Of a DNA stretch of 64,000 nt, positions 18,012-27,999 are shown piece by piece (within the stretch, counting starts at the first letter, position 1; every line of letters begins with the position of its first letter). Both the position numbers and the translations under genes were made by a program. The stretch comes from Ochrobactrum chromiisoli (GTDB lineage: Bacteria > Pseudomonadota > Alphaproteobacteria > Rhizobiales > Rhizobiaceae): NCBI RefSeq assembly GCF_026241335.1, contig NZ_JAPHAV010000002.1, positions 186,001 through 250,000 on the forward strand, read 5' to 3'. Under the pieces are notes generated by a model that searched no databases, was not told the origin of the DNA, and was given only the letters and a program-made list of their open reading frames with translations.

Positions 18012-19313
18012 TTATTGTGCGGCGGCAATCGCTTCGTTTGCGCGTTTTACGGCGTTATCGAGAGCCGTTTTTGCATCCTGCTTGCCACCAAGCATCGCTT
18101 CATACTCTTCATTGAGAATGTCACGAACCTGCGGCAGATTGACGAGGCGCACACCCTTCGAATTTTCTGTGGGGGCTTTGCCCATCATCTGAAGGATTGG
18201 CGTCTCACGGCCCGGATTCTTTTCATAGAAGTCCGAGTTCTTCGTTGCTTCATAAGCGGCCATTGTCACAGGAAGATAGCCGGATTTTTCATGCAGCTTC
18301 TGCTGAATATTGGTCTGCGAGAGGAAGTTGAAAAATTGTGCGATGCCCTTGTATTGATCGTCGCTGAGACCTGCAAAGACCCAGAGGCTTGCGCCACCCG
18401 GAATAGTGTTCTGCGGGCCATGGCCTTCATAATAAGGCAACTGACCGATGCCGTAATTCATGCCAGATTTCACCACATCGCCAAGTCCGCCCGAAGATTC
18501 AGTCAGCATTGCGCATTCACCCGAGGTAAAAAGCTGCTTTGCTTCAGATGTACGGCCGCCGTAACGGAAGGTGCCGTCCTTGGCAAGGTCGGCAATTGCC
18601 TGAAAATGTTCAACGAAAAGTGGTTCGTTGATCTTGAGTTCCACATTCGTGCCTGCAAGGCCATTTTCGTTGGTGCCGTAGGAAACATTATTCCATGCAG
18701 CAAAGTTTTCGGTCTGAATCCATGTCAGCCATGTCGAGGTAAAGCCACAGGCCGATGCGCCGCTTGCCTTGATCTTTTTGGCTGCTTCAAAAACTTCTGG
18801 CCATGTCTTTGGCGGGTTGTTTTCGTCAAGGCCAGCTTTCTTGAAAGTGTCCTTGTTATAATAGAGGATCGGCGAAGAAGAGTTATAAGGGAAAGACAGC
18901 ATGGTGCCGTCTGGCTTCGAATAATAAGCCACGATACCCGGCAAATATTGTGACTTGTCGAACTTATAGCCACCTTTTTCGAGCACTTCTGCTGCTGGAA
19001 CCACCGCGCCTTCAGCAGCCATCATAACACCGCTACCGGCATCGAAGACCTGAATGATTGCAGGCGGCTGCTTGGAGCGGAATGCAGCAATGCCTGCATT
19101 CAGCGTTTCAGGATAGCTGCCCTTATAGACTGGAACGATCTTGTATTCGCTCTGGCTTTCGTTGAACTCTTTGGAAAGCTCATTGACCATTTCATTGTTT
19201 GCACCGGTCATGCCATGCCACCATGACAGTTCTGTCTGGGCAAAAGCCTGCGAACCAAGTGTGAGCGCAAGAGCGCCGGTCAGCGCCGAAGTCGTAATCA
19301 GACGGGTAAACAT
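18012..19313 (-). CDS. ugpB: Periplasmic sn-glycerol-3-phosphate-binding protein UgpB
   Basis: 433 residues. Signal peptide residues 1-25 (LITTSALTGALALTLGSQAFAQ). The mature part is a type-1 extracellular binding protein with SWWHGMTGANNEMVNELSKE, YKGSYPETLNAGIAAFRS and the conserved FPYNSSSPILYYNKD. It delivers glycerol-3-phosphate to UgpAEC. First gene of the operon; upstream lie repeated CGAAAA motifs that could be a regulator site. A PhoB box was looked for and not found clearly. Confidence 0.92.
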   Translation of the reverse strand: MFTRLITTSALTGALALTLGSQAFAQTELSWWHGMTGANNEMVNELSKEFNESQSEYKIVPVYKGSYPETLNAGIAAFRSKQPPAIIQVFDAGSGVMMAAEGAVVPAAEVLEKGGYKFDKSQYLPGIVAYYSKPDGTMLSFPYNSSSPILYYNKDTFKKAGLDENNPPKTWPEVFEAAKKIKASGASACGFTSTWLTWIQTENFAAWNNVSYGTNENGLAGTNVELKINEPLFVEHFQAIADLAKDGTFRYGGRTSEAKQLFTSGECAMLTESSGGLGDVVKSGMNYGIGQLPYYEGHGPQNTIPGGASLWVFAGLSDDQYKGIAQFFNFLSQTNIQQKLHEKSGYLPVTMAAYEATKNSDFYEKNPGRETPILQMMGKAPTENSKGVRLVNLPQVRDILNEEYEAMLGGKQDAKTALDNAVKRANEAIAAAQ

Positions 19314-19753
19314 ATTTCCTCCTCAGGAAATGAGGTTTCGTGAGCATCAAGAACGGATTCGATCCGGCCTCTGGGTGTCGGAACCTGCATTATCGTTATT
19401 ACACTTATATGACTTCAATTTTCATTGAACAACTTTTAACTCCCGAAAACAGAATAAATCCGAAAATTTTATTTGTTGAAAGGAAAAAAAACGAAAACGA
19501 ATTGATAACATTGGGGAGAAAGTGTGGATAGAGGCGCTTTTCCTGATGATTGCCTGACGATTGATTGCGACTCTTTAGCGATGAGGCCTTCACGATGAAA
19601 TCTTTATGGTTTAGATGAGCCCAAATTTCTGTGCATCATTTTGCAGGTTTTATTCCGTAAAACGTGCAACGCAGCGGCGGAAATGCGGACCGATTTTTAA
19701 AAAAAGTGCATTGGAACGTTTTATCGTTCCCGAAATTCGCAGGCGGAGTTTTT
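19314..19753. other. Intergenic region upstream of ugpB and the divergent serine hydrolase gene
   Basis: AT-rich, no gene. Three CGAAAA hexamers (near 19444, 19461 and 19492, the last as acgaaaacga) give TTTTCG half-sites reading toward ugpB. DeoR-type regulators such as GlpR use TTCG-containing sites, so this is a possible operator region. Evidence is weak. Confidence 0.3.
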
Positions 19754-21286
19754 ATGTCCATCAAAGCAGACTGGAATGCAGCCTCTTTATCTGCAAAGAT
19801 TTATTCCAGAACATGGGACAAAAATGAGCCAGGCGGAGTCATTATCGGGTTTGATCTGAACGGCACGAAGTTCGCTTATGCCGGAGGTCTGGAAAGTCTC
19901 GCGACAGGTATTCCATTTACCGCCAACACCGTTATTCGCTACGCATCGATCACAAAGCATATGTTTTGCGCAATGGTGCTGCGCCATAGAGATATCATTG
20001 ATTTTAATGACAGGCTTGGCGATCATCTCCCAGAGTTGCAAAGCCCGTTGGCGGACGTTTCAATCGGTCGCGCTTTGGATATGACATCTGGTTTACCGGA
20101 TGTGCGGGAGTGTTTGACATTATTGGGCCTGTCGGTTGATACGCATACGGGTGCTGAAAGCCTGATCGAGTTTCTATCGTCTATGACGCGGTCGAATTTC
20201 GCGGACGGGACTGAAGTTTCCTATTCCAATACCGGGTATCGACTGGTTGAAGCCGCTTTTGAGCGGAAGGGTCTGTTTTTCAAAGATTTTGTACGCTCCG
20301 AGATCGGTCTTCCTCTCAATATATTTATGGATGCACCTGACTGCTGGGCAGATCCGGTCAAAGGACTGGTCCCAGGCTATTGGAAGTCCGGCGAAAAATG
20401 GCAGCAGAGCCATGCTGGCCTTCAACTCTCTGCGTCTGGAAGTGTGGCAGGCAGTGGTATGGCGCTCACGAAATGGACGCAGGCTCTTTTGGCCGGTGAG
20501 GGTGCGTTGAGCGGGCTGCTTTCGGCACTTTCCGCGGGGCATTTTTTAAATGATGGCCGCCCGACAGGTTATGGCCTTGGTCTGCGTTGGAACGAAATTG
20601 GTGGCAAGCATTTTGTCGGCCATGGCGGATCGCATCCGGGCTATAAAAGTTATTTTCTCCTCGATCCTGCCGAAAAAACAGGAATCATCGTTGTTTGCAA
20701 TCGGGAAGATGCAGACACATACACAATCGCTCGCGACTGTATGGCTGCTCTTAATGGGCTTTCGCTTCCTGAAAAGACGTCCGCTATCCCCGATGGACTG
20801 TATGTCGCTGATACGGGGCCATTCTGGCTTGAGATGCGCGAAGGCGTTGCCAATTATCTGGGGGCGGAAGACCGGCTTTATGACGTTGGGGAAGGTTGGG
20901 CTTCTTCACTGTCACCATCGTCGCCGATGAAGCTGCGCTGGAATGGAGAGGTGCTTTACGGCGAAATCGGCCATGTGCAGCGCGAACTGCGCCCGGTGCA
21001 GGCGGGGCCTGTGGACAATCAGTTTGACGGCCAGTGGAATGCGCCTCTTTATGGCGCGTCGTTTGTCATCGACAATGGGCACATCATTATGGGCGTAGGC
21101 CCTGCGCGTCAGGTCATGCCGGTTGAAGATTTGGGCAATGGCAGAGCCTTGTTCATGTTGCAGGATGGACCATGGAACAAACGCATTTGCATCCATCGTC
21201 TGGGGAACGATAGGCTTGAACTGGTCCTCAACCGTAGCCGCGTCATGGAATATCAGCGTTCAAACAAAATTGGAGTGCCGATCTGA
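19754..21286 (+). CDS. Serine beta-lactamase-fold hydrolase, D-aminopeptidase (DAP)-like
   Basis: 510 residues from an ATG with GGAG five bases upstream. The N-terminal penicillin-recognising domain (~1-330) has the catalytic SxxK in ASITKHMF, YxN in VSYSNTGY and HxG in VGHGGSHPGY. Two further beta-rich domains (~335-510) follow, the three-domain layout of Ochrobactrum D-aminopeptidase. DAP releases N-terminal D-residues from peptides. Here the residue after Tyr is Ser rather than Cys, and the sequence looks divergent, so specificity may differ; it could be an esterase or peptidase. No signal peptide, hence probably cytoplasmic. Confidence 0.75.
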   Translation: MSIKADWNAASLSAKIYSRTWDKNEPGGVIIGFDLNGTKFAYAGGLESLATGIPFTANTVIRYASITKHMFCAMVLRHRDIIDFNDRLGDHLPELQSPLADVSIGRALDMTSGLPDVRECLTLLGLSVDTHTGAESLIEFLSSMTRSNFADGTEVSYSNTGYRLVEAAFERKGLFFKDFVRSEIGLPLNIFMDAPDCWADPVKGLVPGYWKSGEKWQQSHAGLQLSASGSVAGSGMALTKWTQALLAGEGALSGLLSALSAGHFLNDGRPTGYGLGLRWNEIGGKHFVGHGGSHPGYKSYFLLDPAEKTGIIVVCNREDADTYTIARDCMAALNGLSLPEKTSAIPDGLYVADTGPFWLEMREGVANYLGAEDRLYDVGEGWASSLSPSSPMKLRWNGEVLYGEIGHVQRELRPVQAGPVDNQFDGQWNAPLYGASFVIDNGHIIMGVGPARQVMPVEDLGNGRALFMLQDGPWNKRICIHRLGNDRLELVLNRSRVMEYQRSNKIGVPI

Positions 21287-21375
21287 TCCAGTCAGATCGA
21301 AACACGCTCTAAAAACGCTCCACTGTGTTATTTTCGAAAAATTGATTCCGAAAATGATTTGAATGGAGTGAGCCA

Positions 21376-23067
21376 ATGCTTGAACAGATGATCGATCAGG
21401 GTGCCGGTCGCGAACCCGCCGATATCGTGTTGAAAGGCGGCTGCTTCTTCGATCTTGTTACCGGCGAGCTTGTTGAAAGCGACATTGCGATCAGTGGCGA
21501 TCGCATTGTCGGTACATTCGGCACCTATCAGGGAAAAAAGGAAATCGACATTTCCGGTCGCATTGTTGTGCCGGGTTTTATCGATACGCATCTGCACATT
21601 GAATCATCCAATGTGACACCCCACGAATTTGATCGGTGTGTGCTGCCACAGGGCGTTACGACAGTGATTTGTGACCCACACGAGATTGCCAATGTTCTGG
21701 GCGTAGAAGGTCTGCAATATTTCCTCGATAGTTCGCTGGAAACGATTATGGATATTCGGGTGCAGCTTTCAAGCTGCGTGCCTGCAACGCATATGGAAAC
21801 GTCCGGTGCGCAACTGCTGATCGATGATCTGCTGCCTTTTGCCGATCATCCAAAGGTGGTCGGTCTCGCCGAGTTCATGAATTTTCCGGGTGTTTTATCA
21901 AAAGACCCAGAATGCATGGCGAAGCTAAAAGCCTTTCAGGGACATCATATTGACGGTCATGCACCGCTTTTGCGCGGGCTTGATCTGAATGGCTATATTG
22001 CGGCAGGCATTCGCACCGAGCATGAGGCGACCACTGCCGAAGAGGCGCTTGAAAAGATGCGCAAGGGTATGCATGTGCTGGTGCGCGAAGGCTCGGTTTC
22101 CAAAGACTTGCATGCCTTGATGCCGATCATCACAGAGCGGCACTCGCAGTTTCTGGCACTTTGCACCGATGATCGTAATCCACTCGATATTGCTGATCAG
22201 GGCCACCTTGATTATCTCATTCGCACGGCGATTGCAGGGGGTGTTGAGCCGCTTGCGATCTATCGTGCTGCAAGCATTTCCGCAGCGCGCGCCTTTGGCT
22301 TGTTTGATCGCGGATTGGTTGCGCCCGGCCAGCGCGCCGATCTCGTGGTCGTCGATAGTCTCGAAGGCTGCCATGCAGAAATGGTATTATCTGCGGGCAG
22401 GGTGGTTTCTGAAGAGCTGTTCTCAACGCGTGGATCTGTTGCGGAAGTTGGACGCAACAGTGTGAAAGCGCCGACAGTCAGCGCATCGAGCTTCAGATCA
22501 CAATCCAATAGCGGTAAGACGCGCGCCATCGGCATCGTTCCGGGCAAGATTATTACCGAAAGCCTGGAGTTTGATCTTAAAGTCGGCCCACATGGTGTTG
22601 AACCCGATCTTGAGCGCGATGTGGTCAAAATTGCGGTCATTGAGCGACATGGCAAGAATGGCAATATCGCCACTGGCTTCGTGCATGGTTTTGGCCTGAA
22701 AGCCGGCGCTATTGCGTCAACCGTCAGTCACGACAGCCATAATATCTGCGTGGTCGGCGTTTCGGATGAAGATATTGCGGCGGCGGCTAACCGGCTTGGT
22801 GAGATTGAAGGCGGTTTTGTCGTGGTTCGCGATGGCAAAGTGCTTGCAGAAATGCCTTTGCCGATTGCCGGACTGATGAGCGTTGAACCCTATGAAACGG
22901 TCCGTGAACAGCTGCGCGAACTTCGCCATGCTGCGGAAGAGCTTGGCTCGGTTCTGGAAGAACCGTTTCTTCAACTCGCCTTTGTTGCATTGCCGGTCAT
23001 TCCGCACCTGAAAATCACGGATCGGGGACTTGTTGATGTCGATAAGTTCGAATTTGTCGGAAACTGA
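21376..23067 (+). CDS. ade: Adenine deaminase
   Basis: 563 residues, the AdeC amidohydrolase type. Metal ligands in [15 protein letters not shown] (~71-80), followed by [36 protein letters not shown] and the active-site [10 protein letters not shown]. The C-terminal domain has [20 protein letters not shown]. It converts adenine to hypoxanthine and ammonia for purine salvage. It ends flush against the convergent Lrp gene (no gap). Confidence 0.93.
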   Translation: MLEQMIDQGAGREPADIVLKGGCFFDLVTGELVESDIAISGDRIVGTFGTYQGKKEIDISGRIVVPGFIDTHLHIESSNVTPHEFDRCVLPQGVTTVICDPHEIANVLGVEGLQYFLDSSLETIMDIRVQLSSCVPATHMETSGAQLLIDDLLPFADHPKVVGLAEFMNFPGVLSKDPECMAKLKAFQGHHIDGHAPLLRGLDLNGYIAAGIRTEHEATTAEEALEKMRKGMHVLVREGSVSKDLHALMPIITERHSQFLALCTDDRNPLDIADQGHLDYLIRTAIAGGVEPLAIYRAASISAARAFGLFDRGLVAPGQRADLVVVDSLEGCHAEMVLSAGRVVSEELFSTRGSVAEVGRNSVKAPTVSASSFRSQSNSGKTRAIGIVPGKIITESLEFDLKVGPHGVEPDLERDVVKIAVIERHGKNGNIATGFVHGFGLKAGAIASTVSHDSHNICVVGVSDEDIAAAANRLGEIEGGFVVVRDGKVLAEMPLPIAGLMSVEPYETVREQLRELRHAAEELGSVLEEPFLQLAFVALPVIPHLKITDRGLVDVDKFEFVGN

Positions 23068-23496
23068 TTATCGATCAATCCGCGTCGAGAGAATGATCGA
23101 TGACATGGTGCGCTCGACGCCTTCGAGCGCACCGATTTTGTCGAGAACAACATCCAGTTCCTGAATTGACGGCGCTTCGACCACGACAATCATATCGAAA
23201 TGGCCGCTGACCGAGTGCAATGTGCGCACAGCCATGATGCCGCGCAGCGCTGTTTCAACCTTTGGTGCAAACTTCGGCAATGCTGTCACCAGCACATGCG
23301 CCCGCACCAGATCACGCTCAAATTCAGGAGCGATTCGAACGGTATAGCCTTCGATGATCCGCCTTTTTTCCAGCTTTTCCAGCCTGCTTTGGACGGTTGT
23401 TCGTGACACGCCGAGCCTGCGTGCAAGGTCGGCAGTGGAGGCACGGGCATTTTCACGCAGCAGGGCGATGAGGGCTAGGTCAGCATTTGTCGTCAT
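23068..23496 (-). CDS. Lrp/AsnC-family transcription regulator
   Basis: 142 residues. HTH (residues ~4-50): ALIALLRENARASTADLARR and LGVSRTTVQSRLEKLEKRRI. The RAM ligand domain follows (~65-142). The ATG at 23496 has no clear Shine-Dalgarno, so translation may be leaderless. It is divergent from the lysine-dehydrogenase-like gene with a 126-base gap, so it most likely controls that gene in response to an amino acid, as Lrp-type catabolic activators do. Confidence 0.85.
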   Translation of the reverse strand: MTTNADLALIALLRENARASTADLARRLGVSRTTVQSRLEKLEKRRIIEGYTVRIAPEFERDLVRAHVLVTALPKFAPKVETALRGIMAVRTLHSVSGHFDMIVVVEAPSIQELDVVLDKIGALEGVERTMSSIILSTRIDR

Positions 23497-23622
23497 AATG
23501 CATATTGAATACGTCAAATCGTACAAACAAACAACGTGAAATCGTCAGTTTAAATGCTTCTTTTCGCCGAAATTTGTGAGATTCTTTGTTCATCAAAATT
23601 GCATTACCCAAGGGGAAAATAC

Positions 23623-24726
23623 ATGAAAGAGATCGTTGTTGTCGGTGCGGGCAAAATTGGTGCAACCATTGCCGATCTTCTGGCTTCGACTGGTGACTAT
23701 GCTGTGACGGTTGTCGATCGTTCGCAGGCTCAGCTCGACGCGTTGGACACGGGCGCGGAAGTCAAAACGCAGGCACTCGACATTGCAGACGCTAAGGCGC
23801 TTGAAACCGTTCTCACCGGCAAGTTTGCTGTTCTGAGTGCTGCGCCATTTCAGCTCACGACGCTGATCGCTGAAGCGGCTGCGAAGACCGGCGTGCATTA
23901 CCTCGATCTAACCGAAGACGTTGCCAGCACCAAGCGCGTCATGGAATTGGCCAAGGATGCACAGACAGCATTCATCCCACAGTGTGGGCTGGCTCCGGGC
24001 TTTATCTCGATTGTTGCCTATGACCTTGCAAAGCGTTTCGATACGCTCGAAAACGTGCGTATGCGCGTTGGTGCCTTGCCAGAATTTCCGTCGAATGCTC
24101 TCAACTACAACCTGACCTGGAGCACAGACGGTCTGATCAATGAATATATCGAGCCATGTGAAGCTATCGTCAATGGCGTATTGACCAAGGTTCCTGCGCT
24201 TGAAGAGCGTGAAGAATTCTCGCTTGATGGCGTAACTTACGAAGCGTTCAATACGTCGGGCGGTCTCGGCACGCTTTGCGATACGCTCGAAGGCAAAGTG
24301 CGCACGCTCAACTACCGCACGATCCGTTATCCGGGCCATGTTGCGCTCATGAAGGCGCTGCTCAACGATCTCGGCCTGCGTCATCGCCGTGAAGTGCTCA
24401 AGGATATTTTTGAAAATGCTCTGCCAAGCACACTTCAGGACGTTATCGTGATTTTTGTTACGGTTTCGGGCACCAAGAACGGCCGTTTGGTTCAGGAAAC
24501 CTATGCGAACAAGGTTTATGCCAATCAGGTTGGCAAGATCGTTCGTTCAGGCATCCAGATCACCACGGCCTCGGCAATCTGTGCCGTGCTTGACATGCTC
24601 GCCAAGGGCGAAATCGCACAGAAGGGCTTTGTTCGCCAGGAAGACATCACGCTGGATGCATTCCTCGCAAACCGTTTCGGCAAAGCTTATGCGCAGGAAG
24701 ACCATGCAACGCGTCTCGTTGCCTGA
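23623..24726 (+). CDS. Saccharopine-dehydrogenase-family enzyme, probable L-lysine 6-dehydrogenase
   Basis: 367 residues from an ATG after aaGGGGaa. N-terminal Rossmann fold: EIVVVGAGKIGATIADLLAS. The catalytic half has QCGLAPGFISIVAYDLAK, TWSTDGLINEYIEPC and NTSGGLGTLCDTLEGKV, with NYRTIRYPGH. The length and these motifs fit bacterial lysine 6-dehydrogenases, which convert lysine to piperideine-6-carboxylate with NAD+. Lrp regulator and cationic amino acid binding proteins beside it support this. A saccharopine dehydrogenase or reductase of the same family is the alternative. Confidence 0.72.
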   Translation: MKEIVVVGAGKIGATIADLLASTGDYAVTVVDRSQAQLDALDTGAEVKTQALDIADAKALETVLTGKFAVLSAAPFQLTTLIAEAAAKTGVHYLDLTEDVASTKRVMELAKDAQTAFIPQCGLAPGFISIVAYDLAKRFDTLENVRMRVGALPEFPSNALNYNLTWSTDGLINEYIEPCEAIVNGVLTKVPALEEREEFSLDGVTYEAFNTSGGLGTLCDTLEGKVRTLNYRTIRYPGHVALMKALLNDLGLRHRREVLKDIFENALPSTLQDVIVIFVTVSGTKNGRLVQETYANKVYANQVGKIVRSGIQITTASAICAVLDMLAKGEIAQKGFVRQEDITLDAFLANRFGKAYAQEDHATRLVA

Positions 24727-24889
24727 AAGCACCGTTAAGGCCATGTCAGACCCGTTGCGTTCAATACGCAGCGGGTCATCTTGCGTTAAAATAGCACCAA
24801 AGTTGCAATTGAATTTGTTCGGCTTTGCGGGCAATCCGAACTGAGGACTGCATAAAAAGCCCGTGTGTTAAAAGTGAAATAGGGAAGCG

Positions 24890-25651
24890 ATGTTTAAAAC
24901 AATTTTGCTGGCCGGTCTGGCCTCTGTCGTCCTTTCCATGCCTGTGCAGGCAAAGGAATGGAAAGAAATCCGTATCGCCAGTGAAGGCGCCTATCCGCCC
25001 TTCAACTATATGTCGCCTGACGGCAAGCTGGTCGGTTTTGACATTGATATTGCGAATGCGCTTTGTGAAGCGATGGAAGCCAAGTGTGAAATCGTTGCCA
25101 ATGATTGGGACGGTATGATCCCCGGCCTTCAGGCCAACAAATTTGACGCTGTGATCGCTTCGATGGCCATTACGCCCGAGCGTGAAAAGCAGGTCGCTTT
25201 CTCGGAACGCTATTACACCACACCACTGGCAGTTGTCGTGCCAAAGGATAGCGATATTACCTCGCTTGAGCCTTCAGCATTTGACGGAAAAACCGTTGGC
25301 GCACAGGCTGGCACTACACAGGGCAATTATGCCGATGACGTTTATGGCAAGGCTGGCGCAGATGTGAAGCTTTATCCAACGGCTGATGAGGCCAATGCCG
25401 ATCTTGAAAATGGTCGTATTGATGCAATTGCAGCTGATAAATTTCTCGCAGCCGACTGGCTGAAGAAACAGGGTGCAGATTGCTGCAAATTCCTGGGCGA
25501 TATTCCGGGTTCTGAAACCAAAATCGCGGTTGCTCTGCGCAAGGGTGATGACGATCTGCGCGAGCAGTTCAATGCTGCAATCAAAAAGATCCGCGACAAC
25601 GGCACTTACGAGACAATTCGCAAGAAATATTTCGACTTCGATATCTATTGA
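24890..25651 (+). CDS. Periplasmic amino acid-binding protein (lysine/arginine/ornithine type), copy 1
   Basis: 253 residues, signal peptide 1-21 ending PVQA. Type-3 binding protein with IASEGAYPPFNYMSPDGKLV and GFDIDIANALCEAM, plus NDWDGMIPGLQANKFDAVIA; the Cys pair ADCCKF is conserved in the next gene. Family members feed LAO/histidine-type ABC importers. No permease or ATPase gene adjoins it, so it must serve a transporter encoded elsewhere. Closely similar to the gene at 25774. Confidence 0.82.
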   Translation: MFKTILLAGLASVVLSMPVQAKEWKEIRIASEGAYPPFNYMSPDGKLVGFDIDIANALCEAMEAKCEIVANDWDGMIPGLQANKFDAVIASMAITPEREKQVAFSERYYTTPLAVVVPKDSDITSLEPSAFDGKTVGAQAGTTQGNYADDVYGKAGADVKLYPTADEANADLENGRIDAIAADKFLAADWLKKQGADCCKFLGDIPGSETKIAVALRKGDDDLREQFNAAIKKIRDNGTYETIRKKYFDFDIY

Positions 25652-25773
25652 TAAAATTATCGGACGCCGCTCAATCTTTAACTTGAAACAGGCGGCGTCC
25701 GGTGCTTCATTCTATAAATAATTGCTGGCATAGACCTGCAAAACAGAACCATAAAACGGTCAAGGGGAATATT

Positions 25774-26535
25774 ATGTTGAAATCGATCCTGTTCGCAGGC
25801 GTTGCTTCCATTATCGCCGCACTTCCGGCGCAGGCCAAAGAATGGAAGGAAATCAAGATCGCGACAGAAGGCGCTTATCCGCCTTTTAATTTCGTTGCGG
25901 CAGATGGTTCTTTGCAGGGATTGGATGTTGATATCGCCAATGCGCTCTGCAAAGCGATGGAAGCCAAGTGCACCATCATTGCCAATGATTGGGACGGTAT
26001 GATTCCGGGCCTTCAGACCAATAAATTCGACGCGGTTATCGCATCGATGAGTGTGACCGAAGAGCGCCAGAAGCAAGTATCGTTCACCGATAAATATTAT
26101 TCAACGCCGCTCTCCGTTGCCGTTCCAAAAGACAGCCCGATCACTTCACTCGCCCCAGAAGCTTTCAAAGGCAAGTCAGTGGGCGCGCAGGCTTCCACCA
26201 CACAGGGCACCTATGCGGAGGACGTTTATGGCAAGGCCGGAGCGGACATAAAACTCTATCCGACTGCCGATGAAGCCAATGCCGATCTTAAGAGCGGTCG
26301 TCTTGATGCGGTGGTTTCCGACAAGTTCCCGATTTCCGACTGGATCAAGGCTGATGGTGCTGATTGTTGCAAGCTGATTGGTGATGTGCCTGGCACGCAG
26401 ACCGACACGGCAATCGCCGTGCGCAAGGATGACAATGATCTGCGCGAGCAGTTCAATGTGGCAATCAAGAAAATCCGTGACGATGGCACCTATGCGACCA
26501 TCGTGAAGAAATACTTCGACTTCGATATTTACTGA
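25774..26535 (+). CDS. Periplasmic amino acid-binding protein (lysine/arginine/ornithine type), copy 2
   Basis: 253 residues from an ATG behind caaGGGGaat; signal peptide ends LPAQA. Nearly colinear with the preceding gene (shared KAGADxKLYPTADEANADL, ADCCK, KKYFDFDIY ends), a clear tandem duplication. Differences cluster in ligand-contact regions (for example SVTEERQKQVSFTDKYYSTP against AITPEREKQVAFSERYYTTP), so ligand preference may have diverged. Confidence 0.82.
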   Translation: MLKSILFAGVASIIAALPAQAKEWKEIKIATEGAYPPFNFVAADGSLQGLDVDIANALCKAMEAKCTIIANDWDGMIPGLQTNKFDAVIASMSVTEERQKQVSFTDKYYSTPLSVAVPKDSPITSLAPEAFKGKSVGAQASTTQGTYAEDVYGKAGADIKLYPTADEANADLKSGRLDAVVSDKFPISDWIKADGADCCKLIGDVPGTQTDTAIAVRKDDNDLREQFNVAIKKIRDDGTYATIVKKYFDFDIY

Positions 26536-26640
26536 TCAAATAAAGTTTCTTGTAAAAATTTGCTCACTTTGATGTATGAAAGCGCGCGCTGACTGTTTAT
26601 CGGTGCGCGCTTTCATTTCATGGAATGGTTCGGGGATACC

Positions 26641-27885
26641 ATGCAGCAACAAGATGTCATCGTTCTGGGCGCGGGTATTGTCGGGGTTTCAGCAGCACTT
26701 CATTTGCAGGCGCGGGGGCGGTCGGTCACGCTGATTGATCGTGGCGAACCGGGGCAGGCCACAAGCTTTGGCAATGCTGGTCTTATCGAACGTTCGAGCG
26801 TCATTCCCTATTCTTTTCCGCAAGGGTTGGGTAAGCTCCTACGATATAGCCTCAACCGGCGTTCCGATGTGCGCTACGATCCATTTTATGTTCCACGCAT
26901 TGCGCGGTGGCTGTTTCAGTATTGGCGTGAATCTTCGCCTGAACGCTTGAAAGTTGCGACTGAAGCCATGTTGCCTTTGGTTGAAGCGAGCGTTCGCGAG
27001 CATGATGGATTGATTGCACAGGCTGGTTGTGAGCGGCTGGTGCGTGCGCAGGGCTGGATTGAAGTTTTTCGCAATGAGCCCGCATTTAAGGCTGCTGTTC
27101 AGCGCCTGCCGCAGTTGCAACGGTTTAATCTGGCCTATGACATTCTTGATACGTCTTCCTTGAAACAACGCGAAACCACACTGGGCGATGTTGTGGGTGG
27201 TATTCATTGGCTTGATCCCAAAACCATCGTCAATCCCGCTGGTCTGGTTCAGGCTTATGCGGATTTGTTTCGCTCGAATGGCGGCCTGTTTGTACATGGC
27301 GATGCAGCAACGCTTGCGGAAAGCGCAAACGGCTGGCAGGTGATGACGGAGGACGGTCCAAGTTTTGCGCGTGAAGTTGTGGTGGCCCTTGGTCCACAGT
27401 CGGGGCTGGTTTTCCAGAAATTTGGCTATTCTATACCGCTCGGTATCAAGCGCGGTCATCATATGCATTTCGAAATGCACGATGGTGCACGGCTTGGCCA
27501 TACCGTGGTTGATGAAGAGGCAGGCTATGTGCTCGCGCCGATGGTGCAAGGCGTCCGCCTTTCCACTGGCATCGAGTTTGCATCACCCAAAGCGCCTGCT
27601 AATTTCATTCAGCTCAAACGTGCTGAAAGAATTGCGCGACGCCTGTTGCCACAACTGGGGACGCCTGTAGAAACCAAACCCTGGCTTGGTCTGCGCCCTT
27701 GTTTGCCGGATATGCGGCCTGTCATTGGTGCCGCGCCGCGTCATAAAGGACTGTGGTTTGACTTCGGTCATGCCCATCACGGGCTGACACTTGGCCCGGC
27801 CAGCGGTCGATTGCTTGCAGAGATGATGACGGGTGAGAAGCCATTTACTGATCCAGCCCCTTATTCAGCAAATCGCTTTCTATAA
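26641..27885 (+). CDS. FAD-dependent D-amino acid dehydrogenase-like oxidoreductase (DadA family)
   Basis: 414 residues from an ATG just after cggGGA. N-terminal FAD-binding fold: VIVLGAGIVGVSAALHLQAR then GRSVTLIDRGEPGQATSFGN. The C-terminal GLRPCLPDMRPVIGAAPRH and FGHAHHGLTLGPASGRLLAE are standard for DadA/DAO enzymes. These oxidise D-amino acids (or glycine, hydroxyproline) to keto acids. Placed after the amino acid-binding genes, it fits basic amino acid or D-amino acid catabolism. Confidence 0.82.
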   Translation: MQQQDVIVLGAGIVGVSAALHLQARGRSVTLIDRGEPGQATSFGNAGLIERSSVIPYSFPQGLGKLLRYSLNRRSDVRYDPFYVPRIARWLFQYWRESSPERLKVATEAMLPLVEASVREHDGLIAQAGCERLVRAQGWIEVFRNEPAFKAAVQRLPQLQRFNLAYDILDTSSLKQRETTLGDVVGGIHWLDPKTIVNPAGLVQAYADLFRSNGGLFVHGDAATLAESANGWQVMTEDGPSFAREVVVALGPQSGLVFQKFGYSIPLGIKRGHHMHFEMHDGARLGHTVVDEEAGYVLAPMVQGVRLSTGIEFASPKAPANFIQLKRAERIARRLLPQLGTPVETKPWLGLRPCLPDMRPVIGAAPRHKGLWFDFGHAHHGLTLGPASGRLLAEMMTGEKPFTDPAPYSANRFL

Positions 27886-27999
27886 TTTCCTTCAATTTTC
27901 GGCGAGCGGCCTTGTCAGGCACGACAAAGCGGGGTTATCAATTACGCCCCTTCACATCCGCGTCCTGCGGGCAAATTGATCCGGAAAAATCTCGTGAAA

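Noticed and set aside
19314-19753. PhoB (Pho) box upstream of ugpB
   Set aside because: No pair of CTGTCAT-like repeats with proper spacing was found on the ugpB strand.
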